Of a stretch of 34,187 nt of DNA, positions 25,496 to 34,110 are shown piece after piece. Below the pieces are notes generated by a model, which was not told the DNA's origin, did no database searches, and saw nothing but the letters and a program-made list of their open reading frames with translations. The stretch comes from Arcobacter sp. CECT 8985 (GTDB lineage: Bacteria > Campylobacterota > Campylobacteria > Campylobacterales > Arcobacteraceae). Each line of letters starts with the position of its first letter. Positions within the stretch are counted from its first letter, which is position 1. The translations under genes were made by a program, and so were the position numbers. The stretch spans positions 1 through 34,187 of the forward strand of contig NZ_PDKC01000028.1 in NCBI RefSeq assembly GCF_004116495.1. Reading direction: 5' to 3'.

Positions 25496-26711
25496 TAAAC
25501 TCTTTTTTCAAACAATTTAAAAGTTCCATTGATAACTCAAATTTTGGTGCAGAAAAAGAAAAAGATTTATCTTTTAGTACTAATTCTATTTTATTATTAT
25601 CTGAACCAAAGTTGTTGTTTTCATCTATAATATTTAAACACACACCATTGATTTTTTTATTTATCAACATTTTTTGTGCATTTTCATTTGCAACAGTTTG
25701 ATCTAGTTCTGCTTTAAATCCAATTGAGATAATTTCACTTTTTTCTAAAGTATTTAAAATATCAATATTTTGCTTTAATTTCAAACTCCAAGAAGTTCCT
25801 ATTAACTCTTTTTTTAATTTTCCTTCTTCTTTTATATTTGGTAAATAATCACTAACTGCTGCAACCATAAATAAATATGTTTTTTTATTTAAATTTTGTT
25901 TTTTTTCAATACTTAAGGAATCAACTAAACTTTCATACATATCTTCGCTTGATTGAACAGGTATAAGATTAATTGATGAAGGTAAGTTTTCATATCCTCT
26001 TGTTGAAACTAAAGTAACATTTGCACCTTTAAAATATAAAGCTTTTGCTAATGATGCTGCCATTTTACCAGAGGAGAAATTTGAAATATATCTTACATCA
26101 TCTATTTTTTCAATTGTTCCTCCCCCACTTAAAACAACACTTCTATTCTCCCAATACTGCTCTTTTAGTAACTCTCTTGCTGTTACATTAAAAATCTCTT
26201 GAGGCTCTGCCATTGCTCCATCACCAACATCTTTACATGCTAATTCTTTTACTTGTGTATGTACAATTTTAAAATTTGATAATTTTAAATTTTCTATACT
26301 TTTTAAAGTTATAGGATTTGTAATCATATTCGTATTTGCTGCAGGTGAAAGAATCTTTAATTTTGGGTATGCTAATACAGTTTGAGTTAATAAATTATCT
26401 GCAATTCCATTACTTATTTTGTTTATTGTATTTGCACTAGCAGGAGCTATTACAAAAATATCTGCCCATTTTCCTATATCAATATGATTATAAGTTGATT
26501 GCTTATCCCAAGATTCATTATCTTCATCTAATACTTTATTTTGAGATATTGCTTCAAAAGTTATTGGATTAATAAATTTTTTTGCAGACTCTGTCATTAA
26601 TACTTTAACAACTGCACCTGCTTTTATATATAATCTAATCAACTCTAAAGATTTATATATTGCAATAGAACCTGTAACTGCAACTAAGATTTTTTTATTT
26701 TTTAGTAACAT
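25485..26711 (-). CDS. coaBC: Bifunctional CoaBC (coenzyme A biosynthesis)
   Basis: The protein joins phosphopantothenate to cysteine and decarboxylates the product, two steps of CoA synthesis. The 408 residues comprise the flavin-binding CoaC half (VAVTGSIAIYKSLEL, active-site H76 in YNHIDIGKWAD, SPAANTNM, and conserved C159 in ELACKDVGDGAM) and the CoaB half (SGGGTIEKIDDVRYISN, SSGKMAASLAKAL). Both halves look complete. It lies 6 bases after glmU and overlaps uppS, in an operon of envelope and cofactor genes. Confidence 0.95.
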   Translation of the reverse strand: MLLKNKKILVAVTGSIAIYKSLELIRLYIKAGAVVKVLMTESAKKFINPITFEAISQNKVLDEDNESWDKQSTYNHIDIGKWADIFVIAPASANTINKISNGIADNLLTQTVLAYPKLKILSPAANTNMITNPITLKSIENLKLSNFKIVHTQVKELACKDVGDGAMAEPQEIFNVTARELLKEQYWENRSVVLSGGGTIEKIDDVRYISNFSSGKMAASLAKALYFKGANVTLVSTRGYENLPSSINLIPVQSSEDMYESLVDSLSIEKKQNLNKKTYLFMVAAVSDYLPNIKEEGKLKKELIGTSWSLKLKQNIDILNTLEKSEIISIGFKAELDQTVANENAQKMLINKKINGVCLNIIDENNNFGSDNNKIELVLKDKSFSFSAPKFELSMELLNCLKKEFNGY

Positions 26712-26717
26712 AACTTT

Positions 26718-28007
26718 TTACTTTTTAAAAAATTTATAAAAATAGTCTTTTATTATTTTCATTGGAGCTCTATTAATTGCTAAAGAGCCTTTTTTTATAT
26801 CTTTTGTTACACAAGTTCCTGCAGCTAAAATAACATCATCTTCAATTGTTACAGGAGCTACAAGTTGTGTATCTGAACCAATAAATACATTTTTCCCTAT
26901 TTTTGTTTTATGTTTATTTACACCATCATAATTACAAGTAATTGTACCTGCACCAATATTTGTTCCTTCATCTATCTCACAATCTCCAAGATATGATAAA
27001 TGCCCCGCTTTTACAGCAGTTAATTTTGCTTTTTTAGTCTCTACAAAATTTCCTATATGAGTATCAATTAGATGACTATTTGGTCTAATTCTAGCCATTG
27101 GTCCAACATCTGAATTTTGTAAAATTGAATCTTCTACAATAGAGTTTGCTTTTACAACTGAATTTACTATTTTTGTATTTCCCAATAAACACACACCATT
27201 TTCAAGAACTGATTCACCTTCTATTTGAACACCTTCTTGAATATATATAGTATCTGGTAATCTCATAATTACACCATTTTGCATAAATGCTTTTTTAATT
27301 CTATTTTGATGAATTACTTCAGCTTGTGATAATTCATATTTAGAATTCACACCTTTAAAATTTTCAACATTTACAACTAGTGGTTTTAATACTTTATTAT
27401 CATTTATTGCAAGTTCAATTAAATCTGTAATATAGTACTCTTTTTGAGCATTATCATTTGATAATTTAGGTAAATACTCTTTTAAAAATTGTGTTTGAAA
27501 AAGATATACACCTGCATTTGCACTATTTACTTTTAATTCTTCTTCACTTGCATCTTTTTGTTCAACAATTTTTACAACATTTCCATCTTTTACAATTACT
27601 CTTCCATATCCATTTGCATCTTTTAAATTTAAAACTGACATTACAATTGTTGCATCAATATTAAACTTTTGTAATTCTTCAGATTGAATAAGTGGCATAT
27701 CTGCATTTAAAACCAAAGTTTTTTCATACTTTGGTTCAATATTCATAACGGCCCCACCAGTACCTGGATAATTTTCATGATCTTGAATTACAAAATTTAT
27801 ATTTTCAAAATATTTTTCAACTTCTTGTTTTACTTTTGAAGATTGATGATATAAAACAACAGTAATATCATCACTTAGTTTAGAAGCCTCTTTTATCGAG
27901 TAATATAACATTGGCTTACCAGAAATTTCATGTAAAACTTTTGGTTTTGAAGATTTCATCCTTGTACCTGCACCAGCTGCAAGTATAATTATTGATAATT
28001 TATTCAT
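26718..28007 (-). CDS. glmU: Bifunctional GlmU (UDP-GlcNAc synthesis)
   Basis: GlmU acetylates glucosamine-1-phosphate and then makes UDP-GlcNAc, the precursor of peptidoglycan and lipid A. The 429-residue protein starts with the nucleotidyltransferase motif [19 protein letters not shown] (9-27), has VLNADMPLI and YPGTGGAV in that domain, and a C-terminal left-handed beta helix with the catalytic histidine region [12 protein letters not shown] and [13 protein letters not shown]. It is slightly shorter than the E. coli enzyme (456), mainly at the C-terminus. It lies 9 bases after the ankyrin gene. Confidence 0.96.
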   Translation of the reverse strand: MNKLSIIILAAGAGTRMKSSKPKVLHEISGKPMLYYSIKEASKLSDDITVVLYHQSSKVKQEVEKYFENINFVIQDHENYPGTGGAVMNIEPKYEKTLVLNADMPLIQSEELQKFNIDATIVMSVLNLKDANGYGRVIVKDGNVVKIVEQKDASEEELKVNSANAGVYLFQTQFLKEYLPKLSNDNAQKEYYITDLIELAINDNKVLKPLVVNVENFKGVNSKYELSQAEVIHQNRIKKAFMQNGVIMRLPDTIYIQEGVQIEGESVLENGVCLLGNTKIVNSVVKANSIVEDSILQNSDVGPMARIRPNSHLIDTHIGNFVETKKAKLTAVKAGHLSYLGDCEIDEGTNIGAGTITCNYDGVNKHKTKIGKNVFIGSDTQLVAPVTIEDDVILAAGTCVTKDIKKGSLAINRAPMKIIKDYFYKFFKK

Positions 28008-28016
28008 ATTTATTTC

Positions 28017-29954
28017 CTATTTTAATGCTTCATTTATTTCTAATCTTAAATTTCTTATTACTTGTTTTATTGCACTAATCATCTTTGGATCAGTTATATT
28101 ACCTTGTAATAATTTAGCTAAGTTTTTTTCTCTTTCTTTAAAAAACTTTGCTACTGAACGACTTTTTTTAGTGTAATTAAACATCAATACACCAGAAGCA
28201 ATTAAAATTACTACTAATTTTGTATGCCCTAATATTGCTGCATAATTAAGTATTGAAAAACCTGCATAATCCACTGCATTCATATCTGCACCTGCAGCTA
28301 TTAATAATCTTGCAATTTTATAATTACCTTTCCATTGAGTATGATGAAGAGCAGTTCTTCCTTGTTTATCTTTTATATTAAGATTTGCTTTTTTAGAAAG
28401 AAGTTTTTCTACAACCTCTATATCATCTGCAATAACAGCTTTGTGATATACAGTTCTTCCATCACTATCTGCAACATTCACATCAATTCTAAATTTTAAT
28501 AAATAGACTAATCTTTCTAAAAATTGTTCTTTATCTCTAATCTTTTTTACTTTTAGACCATTATCAACAAGAACAGTTAAAGGAGAATTACCTTCATCAT
28601 CAACAATATTAGGCTCTGCACCTGCACTAAAAAGAAGTTTTAATAAATCTAAATTATTATAACTAATAACATCAAAAATTATCGTTTTTCCATTTGAACG
28701 TGGTCTATTTAATCTTGGTCTATAACTTATCATTCGTTTTAATAAAGTAAAATAATCTTCTTCATCATCAATATTTAAATATCTTCTTGAGCTTGCTCTT
28801 TTATTATTTCCTTGAACAAGTACAATTTCACATAATTCATCAATTATTGTTTTTTCATGTATATCTCGGTGATCAATATCTGCACCTTTTATTAATAGAT
28901 ATTCAATCATAGGCATATTTTTTAATCCAGCAAAAATAGCTTCAAATAAAACTGTTCGGCCTTCTTTATCTTCTGCATTTATATCTGCACCTGAATCAAG
29001 TAAAAAATCAATTGTGTCATAATTTTTTCTCTCTACTTCTTTATAAAGTGCAGTTTTACCACTTTTATCAATTCTATTAACTGCAAGTCCATGCTCTATT
29101 AAAACAGAAGTTAATTTTAAATAATCATAATTTTTATTTATAAGTTTATAACGACCTTCTCTATTTTGTTTAGGATCTTTTAATAATGAAATTATTTTTA
29201 ATATTTCATCTAAAATTGTTTCATTGTCAAGATTTTTAATATTAAGTTTTATTCCTTTTTCTAATAAAAGTTCGATCAATTCAATATTTGAAGCACCCAT
29301 AATTACTGCATTAAACAATACGTTTTCTCTATGATCATCTGTGATATGAATATCACAACCATTTAGTACAAGAAATTTTGCTACTTCAGGTGAAGATTTT
29401 AAAGCAGCATAAAAAAGAGCAGTTTGTCCATTATTATCTAGTACATTTGGATCATCAATATTATTCATAACTTCTCGTACAATATTGAGATTTCCACCAT
29501 CAACTGCATCAAAAAGAACAGTTTTGCCATAACTATCTTTTATATTCAAATCAGGATTATGTTCCATTAGAACTTTAAATACTTTATAATTTTCCTCTAA
29601 AGCTACATCTTGAAGTATGGTTCTTCCTGAACTATTTACATAATTTAAAGAAGAGCCATTATCAATTAAAAATCTAATCATTACTCCATCAGCACGCTCA
29701 ACAGCCTCACTTAAAACTGTTTTTCCAAAATTATCCTCATGATTTATATCAATTCCATTTTTTATTAAAATTCTAATAGATTCAATTCTTCTTTTTTTAA
29801 CTAGTGGAAACAATAAAGTTTGACCTTTATCATTTAATTTATGAATATTTGCTCCATTATCAATTAATTTTTGAACTTTATCAACATTTATATAATCTTT
29901 TAGTAGTTCTTTTTGAAAACTTTCTGTAACATTTTGTTTAAATAAGTTCAACAT
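28017..29954 (-). CDS. Ankyrin-repeat protein
   Basis: The 645-residue protein is almost entirely ankyrin repeats, about thirteen or fourteen, recognisable by units such as GKTVLFDAVDGGNLNIV and GRTALHHTQWKGNYKIAR with intervening (G/N)xD(I/L)N. Two central repeats are followed by similar inserts of about 40 residues. It has no clear signal peptide; a hydrophobic stretch near the end (KLVVILIASGVLMF) belongs to the last repeat or could be a membrane segment. The C-terminus is charged and helical. Ankyrin proteins bind other proteins; no enzyme domain is present. It lies directly upstream of glmU, an unusual place. The function is unknown. Confidence 0.88.
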   Translation of the reverse strand: MLNLFKQNVTESFQKELLKDYINVDKVQKLIDNGANIHKLNDKGQTLLFPLVKKRRIESIRILIKNGIDINHEDNFGKTVLSEAVERADGVMIRFLIDNGSSLNYVNSSGRTILQDVALEENYKVFKVLMEHNPDLNIKDSYGKTVLFDAVDGGNLNIVREVMNNIDDPNVLDNNGQTALFYAALKSSPEVAKFLVLNGCDIHITDDHRENVLFNAVIMGASNIELIELLLEKGIKLNIKNLDNETILDEILKIISLLKDPKQNREGRYKLINKNYDYLKLTSVLIEHGLAVNRIDKSGKTALYKEVERKNYDTIDFLLDSGADINAEDKEGRTVLFEAIFAGLKNMPMIEYLLIKGADIDHRDIHEKTIIDELCEIVLVQGNNKRASSRRYLNIDDEEDYFTLLKRMISYRPRLNRPRSNGKTIIFDVISYNNLDLLKLLFSAGAEPNIVDDEGNSPLTVLVDNGLKVKKIRDKEQFLERLVYLLKFRIDVNVADSDGRTVYHKAVIADDIEVVEKLLSKKANLNIKDKQGRTALHHTQWKGNYKIARLLIAAGADMNAVDYAGFSILNYAAILGHTKLVVILIASGVLMFNYTKKSRSVAKFFKEREKNLAKLLQGNITDPKMISAIKQVIRNLRLEINEALK

Positions 29955-30015
29955 TAAGTTTTAGTCCTTGACAATTTGTTATGTAGTATTTTTTTACATT
30001 TTATCAAAAGTTTTA

Positions 30016-31548
30016 TTAAAATCTTTTTCTATGTTTTGTAAACTTTTTTCTTTCAAAGTTTTTATTATTATTTCTTTTTTCATCAATTAAATTTGATTTT
30101 AATGACTTTTCTATAAAGTTATTAAAAGTTGCTCTTGTTATACTTGCTTTTACATTATCTGGAAATAATTCAGGTAATTTATATGACAACCAAAGATATA
30201 ATGATATTTTTTTTACTTCATCCTCGACAAGCAATAAATCCCGATATGTTAATGCTTTTTTAGGTAACGTAATTGAAGGTTTATATCTTATTACCTTGTT
30301 TTTTATTATTGCTGCGATATATGAATCATATGCTTGTAAAATAATTGTTGATTTTATAGTAATAGGAGCTTGAGAAAGCATATATTTTTCTTCCATCTTT
30401 AAATTATTTTTTCTATCAAGTATCTTTGCAGCTTCAATCATAGAACCAATATTTGAAGCTATAAAAGGTCCATCAAAATACATATTTTCATTGAAAAATT
30501 TAAGTACTTTTGTTAATGAATTTGTCTTAATATGAGAACTTAATCCTTCCAATTGAGGAGCACTAATTTTTACTTTAAATGGTGGTTTTATTGTTTTTAT
30601 TGGTTTTTCATACTCTTTTTGAATATGTTTTAAAGACTCCCTTGAAGTTGCACCTAAATAACCCTCTTCATGAAAACCATATCTTCCTGCTCTACCTGCT
30701 ATTTGAATTATTTCATTAATATTTAATGTTCTTCTTGATATCCCATCAAATTTTTTATGTGTAGTAAAAAGAATTGTTTTAATAGGAAGATTTAATCCCA
30801 TTGCAATAGCATCTGTTGCAATTAAAATATCACTTTGACCTTCTCTAAACTTTCGTGCTTCTTCTCTTCTTACTTCTGGTGATAAATTTCCATAAATAAC
30901 TGAAACTTTATGAAATTTTTGCAATTTCTGTTTTAATCTTAACACATCAGTTCTACTAAATGCAATTAGTGCAGTGTGTGGTTCTAAATCTCTTAAAGAA
31001 GTGTGTTTTTCCATAAGATGAAGTCTATTTTTTCTTTGAAATTTAACAACTTCTAAATCTTCATTTAAATATTTTGCAATTTTTTTTACTGCATCTAATG
31101 CATTAACAGAACCTGTCATAATTATTTGTTTAGCAGGACAACCAATAATAGCATTTACCCATGCCCAACCTCTTTCATCATCATCTAACATTTGAACTTC
31201 ATCAATTACTGCAACATCTACATCTAAATCATAATCAATCATCTCGATTGTTGAACACACATGTGCAGCATCTTCATTTAATATTTGTTCTTCACCAGTG
31301 ATTAAAGTTGCATCAATATTTGAAGATTTCAAATCTTCAAAACCTTCTAATGCTAACAGTCTTAAAGGTGCTAAATATAATCCACTATTTGATTTTTTAA
31401 GTTCACTCATTGCGCTATGAGTTTTGCCTGAATTTGTAGGTCCAACAAAAAATTTCAATTTTCTTTTTAAACTTCTTGCTAGAGGAAATTGTGATTTTAG
31501 ATCACAATTCAATAAATTTTGTAATTGTTTTTGCCAAGTATCTTTCAT
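30016..31548 (-). CDS. SUV3-like DEAD/DEAH-family RNA helicase
   Basis: I start this gene at ATG 31548 (MKDTWQKQL, 510 residues). The frame is open further upstream to 31737, but that part is antisense to trmA, and residues before this ATG show no family pattern. The helicase core has VGPTNSGKTHSA (35-46), DEVQ (116-119), MTGSVNA, a second RecA-like domain with IATDAIAMGLNLP and QIAGRAGR, and a C-terminal SUV3-like region. The tail (about 490-510) is rich in Lys, Arg and Asn, fitting RNA binding. Mitochondrial SUV3 acts in RNA decay; a similar role here is inferred. No ribosome binding site precedes the ATG, but TATAAT lies 6 bases before it. Confidence 0.85.
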   Translation of the reverse strand: MKDTWQKQLQNLLNCDLKSQFPLARSLKRKLKFFVGPTNSGKTHSAMSELKKSNSGLYLAPLRLLALEGFEDLKSSNIDATLITGEEQILNEDAAHVCSTIEMIDYDLDVDVAVIDEVQMLDDDERGWAWVNAIIGCPAKQIIMTGSVNALDAVKKIAKYLNEDLEVVKFQRKNRLHLMEKHTSLRDLEPHTALIAFSRTDVLRLKQKLQKFHKVSVIYGNLSPEVRREEARKFREGQSDILIATDAIAMGLNLPIKTILFTTHKKFDGISRRTLNINEIIQIAGRAGRYGFHEEGYLGATSRESLKHIQKEYEKPIKTIKPPFKVKISAPQLEGLSSHIKTNSLTKVLKFFNENMYFDGPFIASNIGSMIEAAKILDRKNNLKMEEKYMLSQAPITIKSTIILQAYDSYIAAIIKNKVIRYKPSITLPKKALTYRDLLLVEDEVKKISLYLWLSYKLPELFPDNVKASITRATFNNFIEKSLKSNLIDEKRNNNKNFERKKFTKHRKRF

Positions 31549-31554
31549 GTTGGT

Positions 31555-31560
31555 ATTATA
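31555..31560 (-). promoter_or_regulatory. -10 box immediately before the helicase gene
   Basis: The minus strand reads TATAAT, ACCAAC, ATG. The geometry equals that of the MFS gene (15574) and predicts a transcript starting at the ATG. Confidence 0.45.
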
Positions 31561-31570
31561 ATGATTTAAA

Positions 31571-31576
31571 TATAAT
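31571..31576 (+). promoter_or_regulatory. Candidate -10 box for trmA
   Basis: TATAAT lies 28 bases before the trmA ATG, leaving space for a leader with the AAGGT ribosome binding site. The trmA and helicase promoters are back to back in a 55-base gap. Confidence 0.45.
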
Positions 31577-31603
31577 ATAGTATTAAAAACATAAGGTAAA
31601 TTA

Positions 31604-32725
31604 ATGGATTGTACATATTTTGGTAAATGTGGTAGTTGTACTTTATTTGATAAGTCATATGAAGAACAGCTTTTATTTAAACTAAATAGAGAAAAACAAA
31701 GATTTAGTGATTTAACAAATTTAGAATTTGATGTCATTAAAAGTCAAGAAAGTAATTTTAGAAATCGTGCAGAGTTTAGAATTTGGAAAAGTTTTAATGA
31801 ACATGAGCAACCAACAATTTCTTATGCTATGAATGACTTTGATAAGAATGCATTAATAATTAACAAATGTCAAATTGTAAGTAGCCATATACAAAATGTT
31901 ATGCCAAAACTTTTGGAAAAAATTCAAAAAAGAGATGTGTTAAAAACAAAACTTTTTGCATGTGAATTTTTAAACTCTAAAAAACAAGATATGCTAGTAA
32001 CACTAATTTATCATAGAAAACTTGAAGAAGATTGGATAGAAGAAGCAAAAAAGTTAGAAAAAGAATTAAATATCAAAATAATTGGAAGAAGTAGAAAACA
32101 AAAAATTGTTTTGAGTCAAGACTTTATAGAAGAAGAACTAGTAATAGAGAATAAAACTTTCTATTTTGAATATAAAGAAGGTGGTTTTACTCAACCAAAC
32201 ACAAACGTTAATATCAAAATGATAGAATGGGTTTTAACAAAACTTGAAAAAAGCAAAACTGATCTTTGCGAATTATACTGTGGAGGTGGTAACTTTACTA
32301 TTCCTTTATCTACAAAGTTCAATAAAGTTTTGGCAACTGAAATTTCAAAAACATCAATTAGATCTGCTTTAAAAAATTGTGAATTAAACTCAATTTCAAG
32401 TATTGATTTTATAAGAATGAGTAGTGAAGAGTTTGTAGAAGCATTAGAAGAAAAAAGGGAATTTAGAAGATTAAAAAATGTTGATCTAAAATCATATAAT
32501 TTCTCTACAATTTTTGTAGATCCTCCAAGAGCAGGACTTGATGAAACAACAACAAACCTTATTAAAAATTTTGAAAAAATAATTTATATATCGTGTAATC
32601 CAGAAACTCTTCATAGAGATTTAATAGAACTTACAAAAACACACAAAATTGAAAACTTTGCATTATTTGATCAATTCTCTTATACAAAGCATATAGAAAG
32701 TGGTGTAATCTTAAAGAAACTTTAA
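31604..32725 (+). CDS. trmA: tRNA (uracil-5-)-methyltransferase TrmA with four FeS-type cysteines
   Basis: TrmA uses S-adenosylmethionine to make ribothymidine at position 54 of tRNA. The 373-residue protein follows TrmA closely (FRNRAEFRIWK at 52-62, FTQPNTNVN, ELYCGGGNF, VDPPRAGLD at 305-313, catalytic C331 in YISCNPETLHRDL, ending in DQFSYTKHIESGVIL). Unlike the E. coli enzyme as I recall it, it has CTYFGKCGSC at 3-12 and C89 in INKCQIV, matching the spacing of the [4Fe-4S] ligands of the relative RlmD. The ribosome binding site is AAGGT. The assignment to TrmA is firm; cluster binding is inferred. Confidence 0.93.
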   Translation: MDCTYFGKCGSCTLFDKSYEEQLLFKLNREKQRFSDLTNLEFDVIKSQESNFRNRAEFRIWKSFNEHEQPTISYAMNDFDKNALIINKCQIVSSHIQNVMPKLLEKIQKRDVLKTKLFACEFLNSKKQDMLVTLIYHRKLEEDWIEEAKKLEKELNIKIIGRSRKQKIVLSQDFIEEELVIENKTFYFEYKEGGFTQPNTNVNIKMIEWVLTKLEKSKTDLCELYCGGGNFTIPLSTKFNKVLATEISKTSIRSALKNCELNSISSIDFIRMSSEEFVEALEEKREFRRLKNVDLKSYNFSTIFVDPPRAGLDETTTNLIKNFEKIIYISCNPETLHRDLIELTKTHKIENFALFDQFSYTKHIESGVILKKL

Positions 32726-32778
32726 TTTTTTCTTAGATAAAATTTAAAAATGATGAAAGTATTGATAAAAGGGTAAAT

Positions 32779-33639
32779 ATGAGAATTAATACAAACACTG
32801 CTTCACTTATGGCACAAGAAGCAAATACTAATACAAATAGGAAACTTACAACTTCTTTAGAGAAGTTAAGTACAGGTCTTAGAATTAATAAAGCAAGTGA
32901 TGATGCTTCAGGACTTGCAATTGCTGATAAACTAAGAACTCAAGCTAGTTCTTTAGGTCAGTCAATTTCAAATGGAAATTCTGCAATATCTCTAACACAA
33001 ATTGCTGATAAAGCAATGGCAGAACAATCTAATATTTTAGATACTATTAAAAGTAAACTTATCCAAGCATCAACTGATACTACTTCAGATCAAGGTAGGG
33101 AAGCTATTGGAAAAGATATATCTAAACTTTTATCACAACTTGATAACATAGCAAATCAAACTAACTATAATGGAACTTCTTTATTACAAGGTGCTAGTGC
33201 TGGTTCTGCAGCAATTCAATTAACATTCCAAATGGGTGAAACAGCTGCAGATACTATTAGTACAACTCCGGGCGTAAGATCAAATGTTTCTGGATTAAGT
33301 TTAACTGATTTAAAAAATGCTGCTAGTGCAGGTACATCAGCAGCCGGCTTTAATGCTTCTGGAGCAAGAGGTTTCATGGATGATGTTGATAGTGCATTGA
33401 ATACATTAAATAGCTGGAGAGCAGATTTTGGTTCTACTCAAAATCAATTAGAATCAGCAGTTAGAAATCAAATGACTCAAAAAACGAATATTAAAGCTGC
33501 TGAATCTGTAATTAGAGATGTTGATTATGCACAAGAAAGTGCAACATTTAATAAACAAAACATTATTTCACAAGCTGGTACTTATGCTATGAGTCAAGCA
33601 AATAATGTACAACAAAATATATTAAGACTACTTCAATAG
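32779..33639 (+). CDS. Flagellin (short form)
   Basis: The 286-residue protein is a flagellar filament subunit. It has the conserved N-terminal coiled region (MRINTNTASLMAQEANTN, then LSTGLRINKASDDASGLAIA) and the conserved C-terminal helix ending ANNVQQNILRLLQ. Between them only about 60 residues are non-conserved, so the surface domains D2 and D3 are missing, giving a thin, smooth filament. It lacks a signal peptide because it is exported by the flagellar type III apparatus. It starts 53 bases after trmA, with AAAAGGG before the ATG, and is followed by a strong terminator. Confidence 0.95.
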   Translation: MRINTNTASLMAQEANTNTNRKLTTSLEKLSTGLRINKASDDASGLAIADKLRTQASSLGQSISNGNSAISLTQIADKAMAEQSNILDTIKSKLIQASTDTTSDQGREAIGKDISKLLSQLDNIANQTNYNGTSLLQGASAGSAAIQLTFQMGETAADTISTTPGVRSNVSGLSLTDLKNAASAGTSAAGFNASGARGFMDDVDSALNTLNSWRADFGSTQNQLESAVRNQMTQKTNIKAAESVIRDVDYAQESATFNKQNIISQAGTYAMSQANNVQQNILRLLQ

Positions 33640-33681
33640 ATAGTTTTTAATATTTTTACCCTCTTAAAACCACTATAAAAT

Positions 33682-33713
33682 AAGGCCTAGACATTAAGTT
33701 TAGGCTTTTTTTA
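33682..33713 (+). terminator. Rho-independent terminator after the first flagellin
   Basis: GCCTAGAC (33685-33692) pairs with GTTTAGGC (33698-33705), one G-U pair, loop ATTAA, followed by seven T. This is the clearest intrinsic terminator in the window. Confidence 0.9.
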
Positions 33714-33739
33714 TAATTTATTACTAATTAAGCTAATTT

Positions 33740-33765
33740 TAAGAATTGGTATGTCATAATTCTTA
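33740..33765 (+). promoter_or_regulatory. Inverted repeat over the promoter of the 64-residue gene
   Basis: TAAGAATT (33740-33747) and AATTCTTA (33758-33765) are perfect inverted repeats with a 10-base spacer. The right arm overlaps a possible extended -10 box (TGTCATAAT, 33752-33760), so it could be a repressor site. Confidence 0.45.
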
Positions 33766-33791
33766 TGTAACTTGAAAAAAAAGGAATTAAA

Positions 33792-33986
33792 ATGACAAAG
33801 CAAATTTCAATACCAAACAACATTTTAAAAATCCAAAAAAAGTTATGTACTTTTGAAAAAGGGTCTAGAAACTATATCAAATATAGTAAAATATTAGAAA
33901 AACATATTAAAAAAAATAATATGAAAAGAAGAGTTAATAGCAATATAAAAACTATAGAAGCTATTCAAAATATTAGTAAAAACTAA
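33792..33986 (+). CDS. Small basic protein between two flagellin genes
   Basis: The 64-residue protein is very rich in Lys, Asn and Ile, strongly basic, with one cysteine (C19 in KKLCTFEKGS) and a mostly helical prediction. It has no signal peptide or membrane segment. AAGGA lies 7 bases before the ATG, and an inverted repeat covers its promoter. I do not recognise the family. Its place between two flagellin genes hints at a flagellar role, but A+T-rich DNA gives Lys/Asn/Ile-rich frames by chance, so it could be spurious. Confidence 0.55.
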   Translation: MTKQISIPNNILKIQKKLCTFEKGSRNYIKYSKILEKHIKKNNMKRRVNSNIKTIEAIQNISKN

Positions 33987-34000
33987 AATAAATAAAAAGA

Positions 34001-34110
34001 ATAGGTATCAATTGATACCGAAGAGTAAAACTCTATGCTTGGTAAAACAAGAAGTGTTAATAGGCTCCCAGTGTCATGGGTAAATCTTTTAAAGATAAAA
34101 AGGATTTATT
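34001..34110 (+). promoter_or_regulatory. Structured leader of the second flagellin gene
   Basis: Within 110 bases there are four stem-loops: GGTATC/GATACC (34004-34019, a 16-base perfect palindrome), AGAGT/ACTCT (34022-34034), CTTG/CAAG (34038-34051) and CCCA/TGGG (34067-34080). They are followed by two competing hairpins: ATCTTT/AAAGAT (34084-34096), which leaves the ribosome binding site AAGGA free, and AAATCTTTT (34082-34090) with AAAAGGATTT (34098-34107), nine pairs that bury it. This resembles a translational switch. It matches no riboswitch class I know. Confidence 0.55.

Noticed and set aside
31549-31737. N-terminal extension of the SUV3-like helicase by 63 residues
   Set aside because: This part is antisense to trmA for most of its length and would place both start regions inside each other; the ATG at 31548 with its own -10 box is simpler.
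34004-34019. Perfect palindrome GGTATCAATTGATACC as a terminator or recombination site
   Set aside because: No T run follows, and a single copy gives no sign of recombination; kept as the first stem of the flagellin leader.
34021-34080. A c-di-GMP (GEMM) riboswitch before the second flagellin
   Set aside because: The conserved GEMM core and tetraloop-receptor bases are not present; no known class could be matched by eye.
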